From contig JAYKXP010000013.1 in assembly GCA_037176845.1 (NCBI GenBank), forward strand, positions 682,001 to 746,000: a DNA stretch of 64,000 nucleotides, read 5' to 3'. Shown here one piece after another: positions 23,896 through 35,200 of this stretch. The stretch is from Paramarasmius palmivorus (taxonomy: Eukaryota; Basidiomycota; Agaricomycetes; Agaricales; Marasmiaceae). The position numbers were made by a program, and so were the translations under genes. Below the pieces are notes generated by a model. It had not been told where the DNA came from. It worked only from the letters and a program-made list of their open reading frames with translations, and ran no database searches. Every line of letters begins with the position of its first letter. Positions within the stretch are counted from its first letter, which is position 1.

Positions 23896-24945
23896 CTAGT
23901 CTGGTGCTACTGCACGGTTAGGAACCGCGGGCGAAATTTTGTATTAGCTAATCATGTCGGATATGAGTTTACCGGTGTACCGGCACTGCTGGCAATCGGC
24001 GCGTCAGGCTTTCCACTTCACCACCTTGATACCCATATTTATGATTATACCCTAATTCCTTCTCATATCAAATGGGGTTCTGAACGAGGTCGATTTTTTC
24101 TCAAGTCTGCAGTCGCTCGTTGCACCAAAATCTGGCCCAACGGCCTTCGAGATTACCAAGAACAATGGATACCGCATGTGATGGCTGGAGAAGACATAGC
24201 ACTGTTTATGGCCACCAGGGATGGAAAGTCAGCTTTCTTCTGCGTACCAATAGCTGTTCGAAATGAGCTTGCGAAGGACCCGGAGCTCTACTCGGGAGTT
24301 TTGGTTAGGGAGCGAGCAGTGAGGATAGTGACACCAAGAAAGGGATTGTCAGAGTATCGTGCGTATGCTAATCCCTTGACTTGTAATCTTTCATTTATCC
24401 TCTCTCAGATCCTGGAGCTCAAGAAATTTGGAATAGAAGGCCTCTCGTACTGTCGAGAAACAATCACAACGTTCCGGATGAATCACGTCGACTTCACCTC
24501 CCAGATCTCTGAGTGTAACACCTGGCAGGTCATTTGCATTGACCTGGAACATCTCCAGGACGAAGAATAGAAGAAAATCATGAAGAATCCCACATTTTTT
24601 CCTCCGTCTTACCTTGTTTTGCAACGAAGAAGCACACCTCAACCGTGCACGGGGCCAGTGGTTCCGTCCAGCTTTCAGAAGCATTAGATCAACTGCTCGT
24701 GCCTTTCTTCCTGACCCCGTCGCTGTTAGAGTTATGCTGTCAGCCACTTGCGCACCTGGACCTTCAACCACTGCCGTTCTACGGTCTCGATCCTCTCAGC
24801 TTCACCAATGGGACTTTTCACCTCATATGATGTTCCAATGAACGTCCGGATATCCAGCTCATTATCAAAACTCTAAACGCGTTCCTGGCCTCCCCAATTT
24901 CTCACAGCTTATGCCGTACCGATATAGATATAGGAAGCTGTAATG
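23896..24945 (+). pseudogene. Decayed RecQ-type superfamily II helicase fragment
   Basis: The plus strand encodes a helicase-like order of motifs: WPNGLRDYQEQWIPHVMAGE (Q-motif and entry region), then a Walker A-like ATRDGKSAFF (24211-24240) where the family has ATGxGKS. A PRKGLSEY segment follows, where a TPxxxL motif Ia would lie. After a GTGCGT...CAG intron (about 24357-24409) come LKKFGIEGLSYCRETIT and TWQVICIDLEHLQDEE, matching agaricomycete RecQ-like helicases. Here a stop codon occurs at about 24568. Beyond it another frame gives EEAHLNRARGQWFRPAF and LSATCAPGPSTTAV, the DEAH and SAT motif region, then PAHYQNSKRVPGLPNF. The changed Walker A, the stop and the frame changes make this a pseudogene. 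It abuts the broken end of family copy A. Confidence 0.65.
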
Positions 24946-25310
24946 TCAAGGGCTGGGAAGGAGTCACTGGTTCCGCAAGGATTTCAGGTTCAAGTTGTAG
25001 AATAGGAACAGAGCGACAGTGTTGGTAAATAGTTTATGGCTAAATGACATGGCTTGGATACGCCGAAGCTTGTAGACGGTACTCATCATGTGCAGGTGTG
25101 AATTGGGGAATATGAGGGTTAGCGTCCGTAATTTTCAACCAATTTCTTCGCTTGGATCTCATAGAAGTGTCTGGAGTATCTCTTGGCATCATCTGGGAAA
25201 AGAGTTATGGTGAAAATATGGATGTATTGGGTGAAATGTAATGTACAGTGCTCGTAAAGAGAAGGAACACATGATTACCTAATACAAAAAAACGCCCGCG
25301 GTTCTTTGCC
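24946..25310. other. Intergenic between helicase remnant and HNH gene
   Basis: About 360 bp with no open frame of note. It may contain the promoter of the HNH gene; nothing else is seen. Confidence 0.35.
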
Positions 25311-26823
25311 GTGCCGGTGCACCAGACTACATACTACCACATCACTTGTGATCGTCAGGTAGTATCGTCAGTCTGGATTCTCGAGACTAAATTGACCCTC
25401 TCGCTCGATGATACTTTGCCAACCAATATAGTGACTGGGATGGCAGAAATTAACCCACGTCTGGGACCAAACGCCTACCTCAATAAGGACGAGAGGAACG
25501 TTCACATCTGGGCGACCCAGACCATCCACAAATCATTATGTGTTGTACTAGCCGGTAAGTAGTCTTGCCAGCGAAGGTCTCAAGGTCTTGGCCCTTCTTC
25601 GTTCTGTCGTCAATCGCCAATGGCTAAGACATTGACTATGATCAACCTACAGGTCTCTTCACACGTGGAGAGTATACGTGCCACGACATCTACGATATCA
25701 TTGACATTGTTGTGCGCCCTACGAGTTTCGGTCACGGTGAGCGGCAACACGGTCATCCTCTTTCCATGGACTAATCCTGTTTTTCTATGGAGATCATGCC
25801 TGGACAAGACCGAAATACTTAATAAGGCCTCTTTCATTTGACCCTACTATATACGCGCTATCCAGCCCCCGTACCACAGCAGAAATCGACTATCAACGAC
25901 ACTTATCCCAGATGCAAACGCCATTCTTTCCCAATACTCACACCCAACCCATTGTTCCGGGACATTATGCCCTTTATTTGCAAAGCACAGGTATTGATCC
26001 GTCGCCCATAGGTTCAACGCTTCGTACCAATACTCATTCTTACGGACAGACTGGACCAGCGGCCAGGAAGTGGTTCGCACATTTCTCCCGGCACTGAAGA
26101 ACCTCAGTGTTTCTTTGTCACGAGTACGAAGAGACAAAAATTCGGGAACCAGAGTCTACAGGGTATGTACTCCAAGATCTACGACTTAGCATTGAGATTC
26201 ATGCGATGCGCTTCTATTTCAGACGCTTGATGCTCGAGACGCAACGCGCCTGCGCGACCTTGGGTGCAGGGTCACGGGTCAGATGGCAGCCTATCGCCTT
26301 CGGGGAACAAACTTTGTTGGACTCGAAGTGGCTCATATATTTCCGCTGGCTTGGATCGACCAAGTAAGTATTTGTTGCTTACTCGGAATCCGTTCAGTGG
26401 TTTAGTCCTCGACAGGTCGGGTATTGGTTGACTCCCGGCCAACAATGGTTATTACGATATCTTGGCCAGCCAAAAGACGCGGAGAAAAGCCATAATGCGA
26501 TGCTGATGAGAGCCGATATCCACGACCAATTCGATTCTCACCAATTTTCCTACAAACGGGTAGGTATTCAAGTTCCCTGTCTTCATAAGAGTATGTGACT
26601 GGCTAGGTGCCTACAGGATCATCTTGGGTTTTATACCCTAAGGCGATTTGAAGCGAGCAGTGCTCCTTCTATACCAGATGGTATGCACGTTCTACAGTCA
26701 CCCGTTGGAAACATACCAGATATTATTGATACCCCCGATGTTATCCCCGATATCCTTGACATTCATTTTGTAGCATGTATTCTCTTACACGTACGCGGGC
26801 TAGGACAACCTCGGTACAAGTAG
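25311..26823 (+). CDS. HNH-nuclease-domain protein (HNH_2 type), N terminus uncertain
   Basis: The C-terminal half is clear after splicing. GCRVTGQMA is the C-x-VTG strand and LEVAHIFPLAW carries the first His. After two short introns (about 26364-26394 and 26559-26608), a segment with SHNAMLMRADIHDQFDSHQF supplies the Asn and second His with the usual HxxFD ending. This Cys-VTG/AHI/N-x-DiHxxFD order is the HNH_2 pattern common in fungal accessory genes. The protein continues LGFYTLRRFEAS to TAG at 26821-26823. Upstream exons plausibly include a 25311-25558 segment (NVHIWATQTIHKSLCVVLAG) joined to LFTRGEYTCHDIYDIIDIVV, then NASYQYSFLRTDWTSGQEVV. No ATG is present at the 5' edge (25311 is GTG), so the start is unknown or lost. 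DNA cleavage is family inference. Confidence 0.5.
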
Positions 26824-26895
26824 AAGAAGAATGTATACATATATTGCAGCTCTGCCAGTTAATTGAAGGAAATATCAAAAAAGTTAGACCCCACC

Positions 26896-27919
26896 CTACT
26901 GGTTCTTCTTATCACCTGCATTGAACCCCTTTGGCGCAACTTCAATCCTAAGAGGACTCTGAATGCTCGCCAAAGCCGAGATACCAAAGTACAACACGGG
27001 AAGGAAGACGAACAGAACGACAAGAAGTGTAATGATAAGACCAGGAGTGAGAAGCTGGTAGTTATGTAAAATGCCACCCTTGTTCTTCTTCGGCAACGAA
27101 GTAGAGGTAGCAGTGGGAGTGAAGTCGAGAACCGGACGATCAGGCGTCATATCTTGCTGGCGCTTGAAAAGGTTGTGAGATGACCCGGTGTAAATCACGA
27201 GTTGGTCGTCGAATGGCAGGGTGGATAGAGTGGAGGATAGAACGGAGTCTGGATGAAAATGAGTAACGAGAAGAGGTTTAGAGATATGCCGAAAGAGACG
27301 AACCGTGCTCATTCATCGTATTCTTCCTGTTCCCAGCTTCCAGCTCCAGCTCGGGCATGCTAATGACGATAACAGACTTTTCTCCGCTGCCGAATGAGGC
27401 TGCGCCTTGGCCTGGCATCGTGAATACGAGTCTGGAGCTGCATCTCTCCGAAACAGACTCTGCAAAGGTGGTTAGGCTGATAGGGGAGCCCGAACTTGTG
27501 GACGAGGGGAGGTATGCAAACTGGCGCGAGGAAGATGCAGAAGACAAGGAGCGAGCGACATGAGAATCTTTAGGGAGATTCCGGAGGTCTGAAGCATGGA
27601 GCTGGGGTTATAAAATGAGCAACTATCGCCTATTTTGTACGAAAATTCGGACGTACCCCAGGGTGTTCAATCAAGACTATAGCCTCGTGCGTGCACACAT
27701 CATCTTCAAGAAGAATCGTTTCGAATATATGTGAAGAATGGGTATTGGAACCGGGAGATGGCAGTCGGTCAATAACACTTGAGCTGTAGAAGCTTGAGCA
27801 AGAAACTCATCTAAATTCGTATGACCTTACCGATGAGAAGACCAAGCGACAAAGGGGGAGGTATTAGAGAAAGCTAGCGCCAGAGGCAATGAAGACAAGA
27901 GCAATGCAAGACGTGTCAT
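26896..27919 (-). CDS. BIG1: BIG1/VOA1-type type I membrane protein (V-ATPase accessory family)
   Basis: Starts at the ATG at 27919 with a signal peptide (MTRLALLLSSLPLALA). Four exons give a lumenal domain (NTSPFVAWSS, VLLTDCHLPVP, HIFETILLEDDV, RLVFTMPGQGAA) and a C-terminal block GGILHNYQLLTPGLI followed by one membrane helix (ITLLVVLFVFLPVLYFGISA) and a short lumen/cytosol tail LRIEVAPKGF...KKNQ. This is the BIG1/VOA1/Ac45 transmembrane signature. In yeast Big1 is an ER protein needed for cell-wall beta-1,6-glucan and Voa1 helps V-ATPase Vo assembly. The KKNQ end resembles a dilysine-type ER retrieval signal (KKxx). The length of about 290-300 residues fits. It is divergent from the acyl-CoA dehydrogenase gene, with starts about 250 bp apart. 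Confidence 0.8.
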
Positions 27920-27921
27920 TG

Positions 27922-27923
<2 letters not shown>

Positions 27924-27962
<39 letters not shown>
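27924..27962. repeat. (GTC)13 microsatellite
   Basis: Thirteen perfect GTC units lie immediately upstream of the BIG1-type start codon, in the shared promoter and 5' UTR of the divergent gene pair. On the minus strand it reads as GAC repeats ending four bases before the ATG. Such tracts vary in length between strains. Confidence 0.95.
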
Positions 27963-27963
<1 letters not shown>

Positions 27964-28167
27964 GCGTTGAGGAGGAAGGGTGAAAACGAACCAACTGCGC
28001 AAGCAAACTAGCTGTGACGCACTGGTTCAGTTCGGTTGCCTGCCGATGTGGGAAAGAGCATGTGATTGTGCGTCTAAGATGAACCGAGCGTATACGACTT
28101 GTCCTTTCCGAGTTCCGCTCTCTGTTATTTTCGCTCGAGTCCTTCTTTCTTTCTTACCATCACCATC
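27963..28167. promoter_or_regulatory. Divergent promoter of BIG1-type and acyl-CoA dehydrogenase genes
   Basis: About 250 bp separate the two start codons (27919 minus, 28168 plus). The plus-side leader has a pyrimidine-rich run (ttctttctttctt) just before a caccatcATG context, typical of fungal transcription starts. No specific factor site is claimed. Confidence 0.5.
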
Positions 28168-29866
28168 ATGTTCAGGTCTGCTTTGTCTCGCTCAGCTCGT
28201 GCTGTAAAAGCTCGCCCAGTCACTGCGAATGCCGCTAGGTACGTGCAAATATATTACTCAGGGGATACTTAACTGATTGCAGGAGTACAGAGCATTCTCT
28301 ACCTCGCGATACTGTGGTTCTGAGCAACGTCTCAACTCTTTGGATGCACTTACTGAAGAAGAGGAGATGATCCGAGAGACTGGTGAGAGTCTGTCACAAC
28401 AATGCTTGGTGTTTTGGTTTTCACCACTACCCCACAGTGCAACGTTTCGCCAATGATGTTGTCAAACCCAAAGTTCGGGAGATGGACGAGAACGAAATGA
28501 TGGATCCAGAAGTCATAAAAGGCCTTTTCGAGCAAGGCGTACGTCTTTGACGATACTCCTTATTTCGACGTCACTAACTTCCGGCCATGTTCAGTTGATG
28601 GGTATCGAAACCTCGAGTGCACACGGCGGTTCAGAATCTTCATTTACGTCTGCCATCATTGCCATTGAAGAGCTTGCAAAGATTGACCCTTCGGTTTCCG
28701 TTCTGTGCGATGTACACAATACGCTCGTCAACACCGTCATTCGCAAATACGGTACAGAAGCACAGCAAGAGAAGTGGTTACCACCGTTAGCTACTGAGAA
28801 AGTGTGTATACTCCAACTCCCACTAAATCATTAACTAATGGTCGTAACTTCAGCTCGGTTCCTTCTGTCTTTCTGAGCCTGCCTCTGGATCAGATGCTTT
28901 CGCTCTCCAGACCAAGGCTCAAAAGGTTGGAAATGACTACGTGCTCAACGGAACTAAGATGTGGATCACCAACTCGTACGAAGCAGACATCTTCCTCATC
29001 TTCGCCAACGTGAGTTTGGCCCACGTACCTCGCACACGAGACGTTTTGGCTGATGAAATGACTCTTTTGTAGATTGACCCCTCAAAAGGTTATAAAGGCA
29101 TAACATGTTTCATTGCTACCAAGGATATGGGTATCCAAATTGCAAAGAAGGAACAGAAACTCGGTATCAGAGCGTCCTCGACGTGTACCTTGAGTTTCGA
29201 TGATCTCAAGGTGGGAATTCTATCTTAAGTTGGCGTTTCTATTCACTCACCATTGAACAGATCCCAGCAGAAAACGTCATTGGCGGTGAAGGTCAGGGGT
29301 ACAAGGTAATTGTTCAGAGACCACCATTTGGCTTTATCCTTATCCTCTCCACGTAGATCGCCATCGAAATCCTCAACGAAGGCCGAATCGGTATTGCCGC
29401 CCAAATGATCGGCCTTGCCCAGGGTGCCTTTGACCTCTCCGTCCCCTACACCTATACTCGCCAACAATTCGGCAAGCCTATCGGTACATTCCAAGGCATG
29501 GCCTTCCAATTCGCAGAAGCCGCCACCCAAATCGAGACTGCGAGGTTATTGACGTACAACGCTGCAAGGAGAAAAGAGAATGGGTTGAGCTTTGTCAAGG
29601 AAGCTGCGATGGCCAAGTGGTGGGCTAGTCAGGTCGCGCAAAAGGTTAGTGGGAATGCGATTGAGTGGATGGGCGGGCTTGGGTTCACGAGGGAGACGGG
29701 GGTTGAGAAGTTTTGGAGGGATTCAAAGATTGTGAGTGCCCACGGTGTTCGATGGGCTTTTTTGTATGCTGATCCTTGACTTTTCTAGGGCGCGATTTAT
29801 GAAGGTACTTCAAATATCCAGTTGCAGACGATTGCCAAGTTCATCGAGAAGGAGCACAAGCCTTGA
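28168..29866 (+). CDS. Mitochondrial short/branched-chain acyl-CoA dehydrogenase
   Basis: FAD enzyme of beta-oxidation or branched-chain amino-acid breakdown, passing electrons to ETF. The start gives a classic presequence rich in Arg/Ser/Ala ([20 protein letters not shown], then [11 protein letters not shown]). Core motifs are [80 protein letters not shown] and [17 protein letters not shown]. In the last exons [20 protein letters not shown] and [17 protein letters not shown] carry the catalytic Glu (YEG). About seven short introns split it (for example 28808-28853 region, 29010-29072, 29211-29261). The stop is TGA at 29864-29866. It most resembles the SBCAD (ACADSB) branch; the substrate is not proven by sequence. 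Confidence 0.9.
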
Positions 29867-30030
29867 GATTTTGAGAACAGGTGTCTTGGATTATCTAGAA
29901 TGGATTTTGGTTTATTCTACTACGCATGTACATTAGATTCATCACAATGAGCGTCAACGCAGAGTTTGGATCAACGGAACGAAAGTGTATATTGAATCGA
30001 CTAACAGTCTACAAGCCTACATAACAGAAG

Positions 30031-31321
30031 CTAATAGTGGATATCGCCGGCCATTGCTATATCTGACATAACCTCCTCAATCGGACCCACGGTCTGAGAC
30101 GGCGTTAGAGGGTTGAAGATAACGCCTCTAAAGCGGCACACTGCCAAAGGAAGACTACGAATCGTGTCCATTCCATCAAACAAGACACTCACCGCTACGA
30201 ATTGGATGGTTTTGAGGTGGATCGCATCTCCTCGTCTGTAACAGGCGTAATAACGGCAACACACTCTCGTCCTCCAAATACTGCCCAAGCTCGTTGCAAA
30301 TGATATCACCGGTACGGAGATGATCCCAAAAGAACAGCTGCTCCACTGGCGCTGTTGTTCGTACCAGTGTATGGAGAAGGACAAAGAAAGATGATATATC
30401 AACAACACGCAGGGCCTCGAGCTGCAAAAAGATATCATCGATAGACGGGCGAAGGGGTGGCATACTGGATGTAACGTATCCGCCTGAGGATGTAAGATGC
30501 AACTCGGTCAACTGCGATGACCAGCGTTTTAGACTGGTTTTTAGATGAAGAGCATGCAGCTGGGCATGCCAGTTCCGGTAGTGGATGCTCAGAACCTCTA
30601 CCCCTGGAGCGAGAATCGCGAGGTTGGGAAGCGTGCTATGCTCCGTGAACGAGATGGCGTTCTCCATGAACCTAACCTCGCGTAAGTCCCCATTCATAGG
30701 TATCGTAGTACCTTCGTCAAAAAACGTCCCCTCGATATTCCATACTTGATGCAACAGTCGAGTTCGTAACCGAAACTCGTCGTTGTCATCGCACAGAACT
30801 GGTCCATACAAGGAGAGGCGGCGTAATCTAGGCCAAGTAGGTAGGTTCTCGATGAACCTACGGGATTGGCACAAGACGAGGTCATCAGACCCGTCTGAGC
30901 GCGAGAGTAGAATCTCATCCAGATTCGGTGCGGCTTTCATACTCTCCATTAGGGTGTTGAGAAAGCCGCCCCAGCCTGTTACCCAGATTTTTTCGATATT
31001 GGGGCATTTGGAAATGATCTTGGAGTGGATGAGCGAGGAGTCTTGGGAATGGAAGGTTAGGGTTCCTAAATGGACTCCACGGACTAGCGTGCAGAGTGAA
31101 GGGTAGTTTTCGAGGGTTTCTAGAAGGGATTGGCTTTTGGTATGGTCGTTTGCTGCAACTGCGTGGTATAGATGTCGGAGAGCAACATTGTGCCAATGAT
31201 GGTTGACAAGAAGCAACGGGTAATAGGCTTGTTGCGGCTTGATATCATACCATCTTCTGCCCTCTAAAAGGTAGAGAAATACGGCGTCGAGGATTTCGGG
31301 GGGTAGAAAGGAAAATGGCAT
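30031..31321 (-). CDS. F-box protein, fungal LRR-like
   Basis: Begins MPFSFLPPEILDAVFLYLLE, an F-box starting at residue 6, with LLLVNHHWHNVALRHLYHAV completing it. The remainder contains irregular leucine-rich strands (LVRGVHLGTL, IEKIWVTGW, LRRLSLYGP, VEVLSIHYRNW, LTELHLTSSGG). A 3' intron (donor about 30193, acceptor about 30140) joins NHPIRS to VCRFRGVIFNPLTPSQ and the protein ends MAGDIHY with TAG at 30031-30033; without splicing the frame would stop at 30176. It is probably a substrate adaptor for SCF ubiquitin ligase. It belongs to a different F-box subfamily from those at 9176 and 59848. Confidence 0.82.
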
Positions 31322-32231
31322 GGGTCGTCGTCGGAGGCGAAGCGGCGATGATCAACGTGACTGGTGCCAGCACTCTTCCAAAACGTTGATGAGGTCCACA
31401 TCTAAACCGCACTAAAGACGTCTGTCATAGGTATGTGAGCATGGGTTTGAGTAATGACACTCAGAAAATACCTGATTTTGGCATCTAGCATTCAATCTTC
31501 AATGGCAATATTCTTTCTGGTGAAGCATTCGGTCCAGGTGACGCTCTAGAGCCCTCGAGGAATGGTCCTTATCTTCGAAAGAGGGCAAACAAATTGCTTC
31601 GTGCCGATTTTCTCTTTCCAGAACGGTCTCGTCGCCTGAAAGTATTTGGTCTACCTCGCTACTGGGCCTCGGCACCGGGAACCTCATTTGCACACACTCG
31701 GCACACACCATCTTTACCTCGCACGGCGTGAAGTCATACATTTCCCTTCACAGAGGTACTAAGTAACTCGCTTTCGACAGCTTACCGTACTCACAGTCGT
31801 ACATGCCAAACGATAGATCATCAGAAGGTGCTGTCGCTTGGCAGAGCATGAAAAACAGCCCACGGCTGGCTTTCCTATTGCTAGTCAGGGTTTTCTGTGC
31901 CACCTGATGCCTATGCCTGATTCTCATGGACAATTCATACAGCAGCCTGACTAGCATGCTGATTCTTTTGATGTCACCAATTAATTGGCAATGACCAGAG
32001 GTAAACTTCCACCTCAAATTGTGGTGCATGTAATCCTTTCACCGCAGGTCAACATGGACTTGCCTGACAGCAATTAGATTCAGACAACTGTGTATTGTAC
32101 CAGCGTAATCATGTAGAGCTTTGTCCTCCGATTCTTGAAACTTCGCAAAAATTCGTACCTTGCCACAAAAGTCCGATAACTGCGCCCCGCGTTTGACCTG
32201 AAACTCGGAAGTAGTATTACGTAACAGTGTT
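31322..32231. other. Region upstream of Med13; possible small minus-strand gene
   Basis: Three minus-strand frames between 31499 and 32269 look protein-like and could be exons of one unrecognised gene: ALHDYAGTIHSCLNLIAVR; GHCQLIGDIKRISMLVRLLY with LFFMLCQATAPSDDLSFGMY; and DFTPCEVKMVCAECVQMRF. I could not build a fully consistent splice model (one junction would need a GC donor), so I do not call it as a CDS. If real, its 5' end would overlap the first Med13 exon in antisense. Confidence 0.25.
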
Positions 32232-35200
32232 ATGGTCCTGCTCATCGACAGCGACGACGTCCTAGCCACTGAGCTCGACGTCCCCCGCGTCGTCTATGCC
32301 TCTTACACGTCAACGAGTACAGCAGCACACAATGCGCGATGCAAAATACTTCAATCCAACTCTGACAACGGAATTGATCAATCCTATATTCCGACGATTC
32401 AAGTCACCTCTACCAGCGCTGTTCTATGGGTTTTTCGAATTCTACAGGGAGATGTAGAGGTCGAAGGAACCTTGGGATTTTTAGGCAATTTATCTTATGA
32501 TGGCCTTCAACGTTCGTGGCCGTTTATCTTCTCTTTGCAGACCATCTGACATTCGAATAATTTAACAGTCCAGGAGCCACCTCAAGTTCTCACCCCCGTT
32601 CACTTATATCCTTGCTCGGAAGAGTGTTCATACTTGCCAGCACCCTGCGCAAACTGCTTAAATCCTCCTTCCACCTCATCCGCCCCACCACCACCATCGA
32701 CATCCTCGGCTTCACGGCTACCGAGACGGCCGTTGAGAGGTGTTTGGTCGACATTTTTGCAAGCCGTGCGTGGGTGGATTATTGCAGATATAGTCACACG
32801 TTCAGACCATGTCTCTGGTCGTACGATCAATAGACTCAAAGATGGTTTTCTATTGGGTCACGCGCCGAGCAAGTTATCGACGACAAATGAATGGACAGCG
32901 GGATGGGAAGGTCGTATCAAGAGCAAACCTCTTGTATACGTGCACATAAATCTTCATCTTTCCAACGAGAAGCTTCTCATTCATCCTACATTGCACCCAA
33001 CACCGTTCATTCCTCTTACAACCAAAGGTCTCCAACAGGGAACACCGATAACCTTACTACCTTATGGAACCCCTGCTTATTACCTTTCTACATATTCTGG
33101 GTCAACGTCGGCGCTAACCAAGCAATTTCGCGAGGCACTGCAGGGATGTGGTGTATCACCCAAGCTCACAACATATGCTATCATATGGATACCTGTGGAG
33201 AACGCTCATGGGGAGGAGAAGGGTTTGACAGCCATATATCCTGCAGAACTGTGTGTCAGTTTCATACCCACGCCAGGAACAGTGCCTTCTCTAGCTTTCC
33301 GATCATCTGCTACGACTACGCCTACTTCCGCAGCGCCATCACCTTTCCCAACGATAAGCGGCCCTTGGACGCCCTATGGACGTTCCTTGCTACCCATAAT
33401 TCCAGCACTTCCTCCTCCGCTACAACCATCTCCAACTGTAGGTCATGTGGTACCACCTGGGTTCTCAGCCCCTAGTCCCAGTCCTGCCGTTGCACTTGGT
33501 GCTAGCAGCTATATTCCTACTCCACCAGCGACTCATGCCAATTCTGCGAATCTCCCTGTACCACTTTCGGCGACCGTCCCTACATCCCCATACTCCGCGA
33601 GCCATCCAGCTTCATCTTTTCCGCCTTTTATTCCACCTCCCTACGCACTTTCTGTGACACCGAATGAACGTCTCGCTCTATCACTTTCTCGAAGCTATTC
33701 GCTCACTTTCAAGGCAAAGCGTCAGAGTCAGCACAACTCCACCTTTTCGTCCATACAAACTTCCCTTCCCAAGTTACCGGATACGATAATAAATCTAACG
33801 CATGCCACGGAAGCTTCCGGTTTTGTCGATATGACGGCCAAGGAAAGGGAAAAGGAGCGAGAACGGTTACGAAACGGTGGGAAACAGGCCCAGGAGAATC
33901 AACAAGCCTCAGCTGCTAGCGCAAGTCAACCTACACCAAGGACAGCGCAGGCACAGGCGCCTGTCCCATATCCACCGACAGTCCAGATACCTTATCCCAA
34001 CGCGACGCAGGCTAGTTCTGCACAGCCATATCCCTCGCAACCATTCCCACAGAGTACATTTTACCCATCGCCCCCAGATCCACAAGCAACTCCGATGATG
34101 CCTTTGAAGGTTGAAATGCCGACTGTTCCCAAGCAGCCACTCACGGTGCCTTTGCAACCTCTGGCTCAGGAGAATGTCGACATAAAGGATGAAGATTCTA
34201 TGGAGATGGACGATGATGATGACTTGTTTGGTGCATCGCCGCCTCCTTCGGCGGAAAACGTCGAAGCTGAAGCTGAAGCTAAGGCTGAGGCTGTGGTTGA
34301 GGTTGAGGTTGTCCCAAAAGTCGAGCAAGTGAGTACCCCTGTGCCACCGACAAACACCGTTGAGGTCGATGTGAAGCCCCCTCCGGAGAGTAACGACGAG
34401 TGGGCTGATATGAATATGGATTGGGATATGAGCCTCGATATGGATATGGATATGGGAATGGGGATGGGGATGGATATGAGTACGAATATGGACGTGTTTG
34501 GTTTTGGGTCTTCCTCTTCTTCAGACACGAAGATAATCAGCTCAAGTCTCCCTGCCGGAAATCGGTCGTTGCAGATGCAAACGTCGATAATTCCAACTTC
34601 TGTTAGTACCACACGTTCGGTGCCGGCAACAACCACCGTCGCTTCCGTCTCAATGTCGAAGGCAATGAGCTTTGAGGACGACATCACCGATGACGACTAT
34701 AACTGGTTCGATACGCATGATTCAGGGGGAGCAAGGGATAACGAGAGTACTTCTGGATTTATGGGTGCTGGAGCTAGTGGCTCTTTGGATGCCGGTGCGA
34801 CGTTGTTTAGCGCGATTTCGGCGTCACATCCCTCGGCACATTCTATACAACCGCTTTCTGGTATGCATCCTCCTCCTGTGCCGTCTCATGCGCATCAAGG
34901 TTTTAGCTTTGCACCAAGCCCGGCGTCGGCGTCTGCTTCCCCGTGGACTTCGCATGTACATTATGGGCACGGGGAAACTCCTGGTGCTATGAGCGACACC
35001 ATGGGAACACCAAGTGTTGCTCTATCAATGACTGCCTCTGGAGACGCCTTCCCGCTTTCTCCTCCTGAAGAAGGTATGGCTATGGGCATCGGGATGTTGG
35101 CAGGTACACCCATGTCTGGTGTCCCTCAGACACCGAATACTGCAAGATGGGGTACAGGTTGGACCGTTCAGCTGGAATCACCTTTCTCTTCCCCCGAAAG

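Noticed and set aside
31499..32269. Possible gene antisense to the first Med13 exon
   Set aside because: Exon frames look coding but no fully consistent splice model was found, and the 5' end would overlap Med13.
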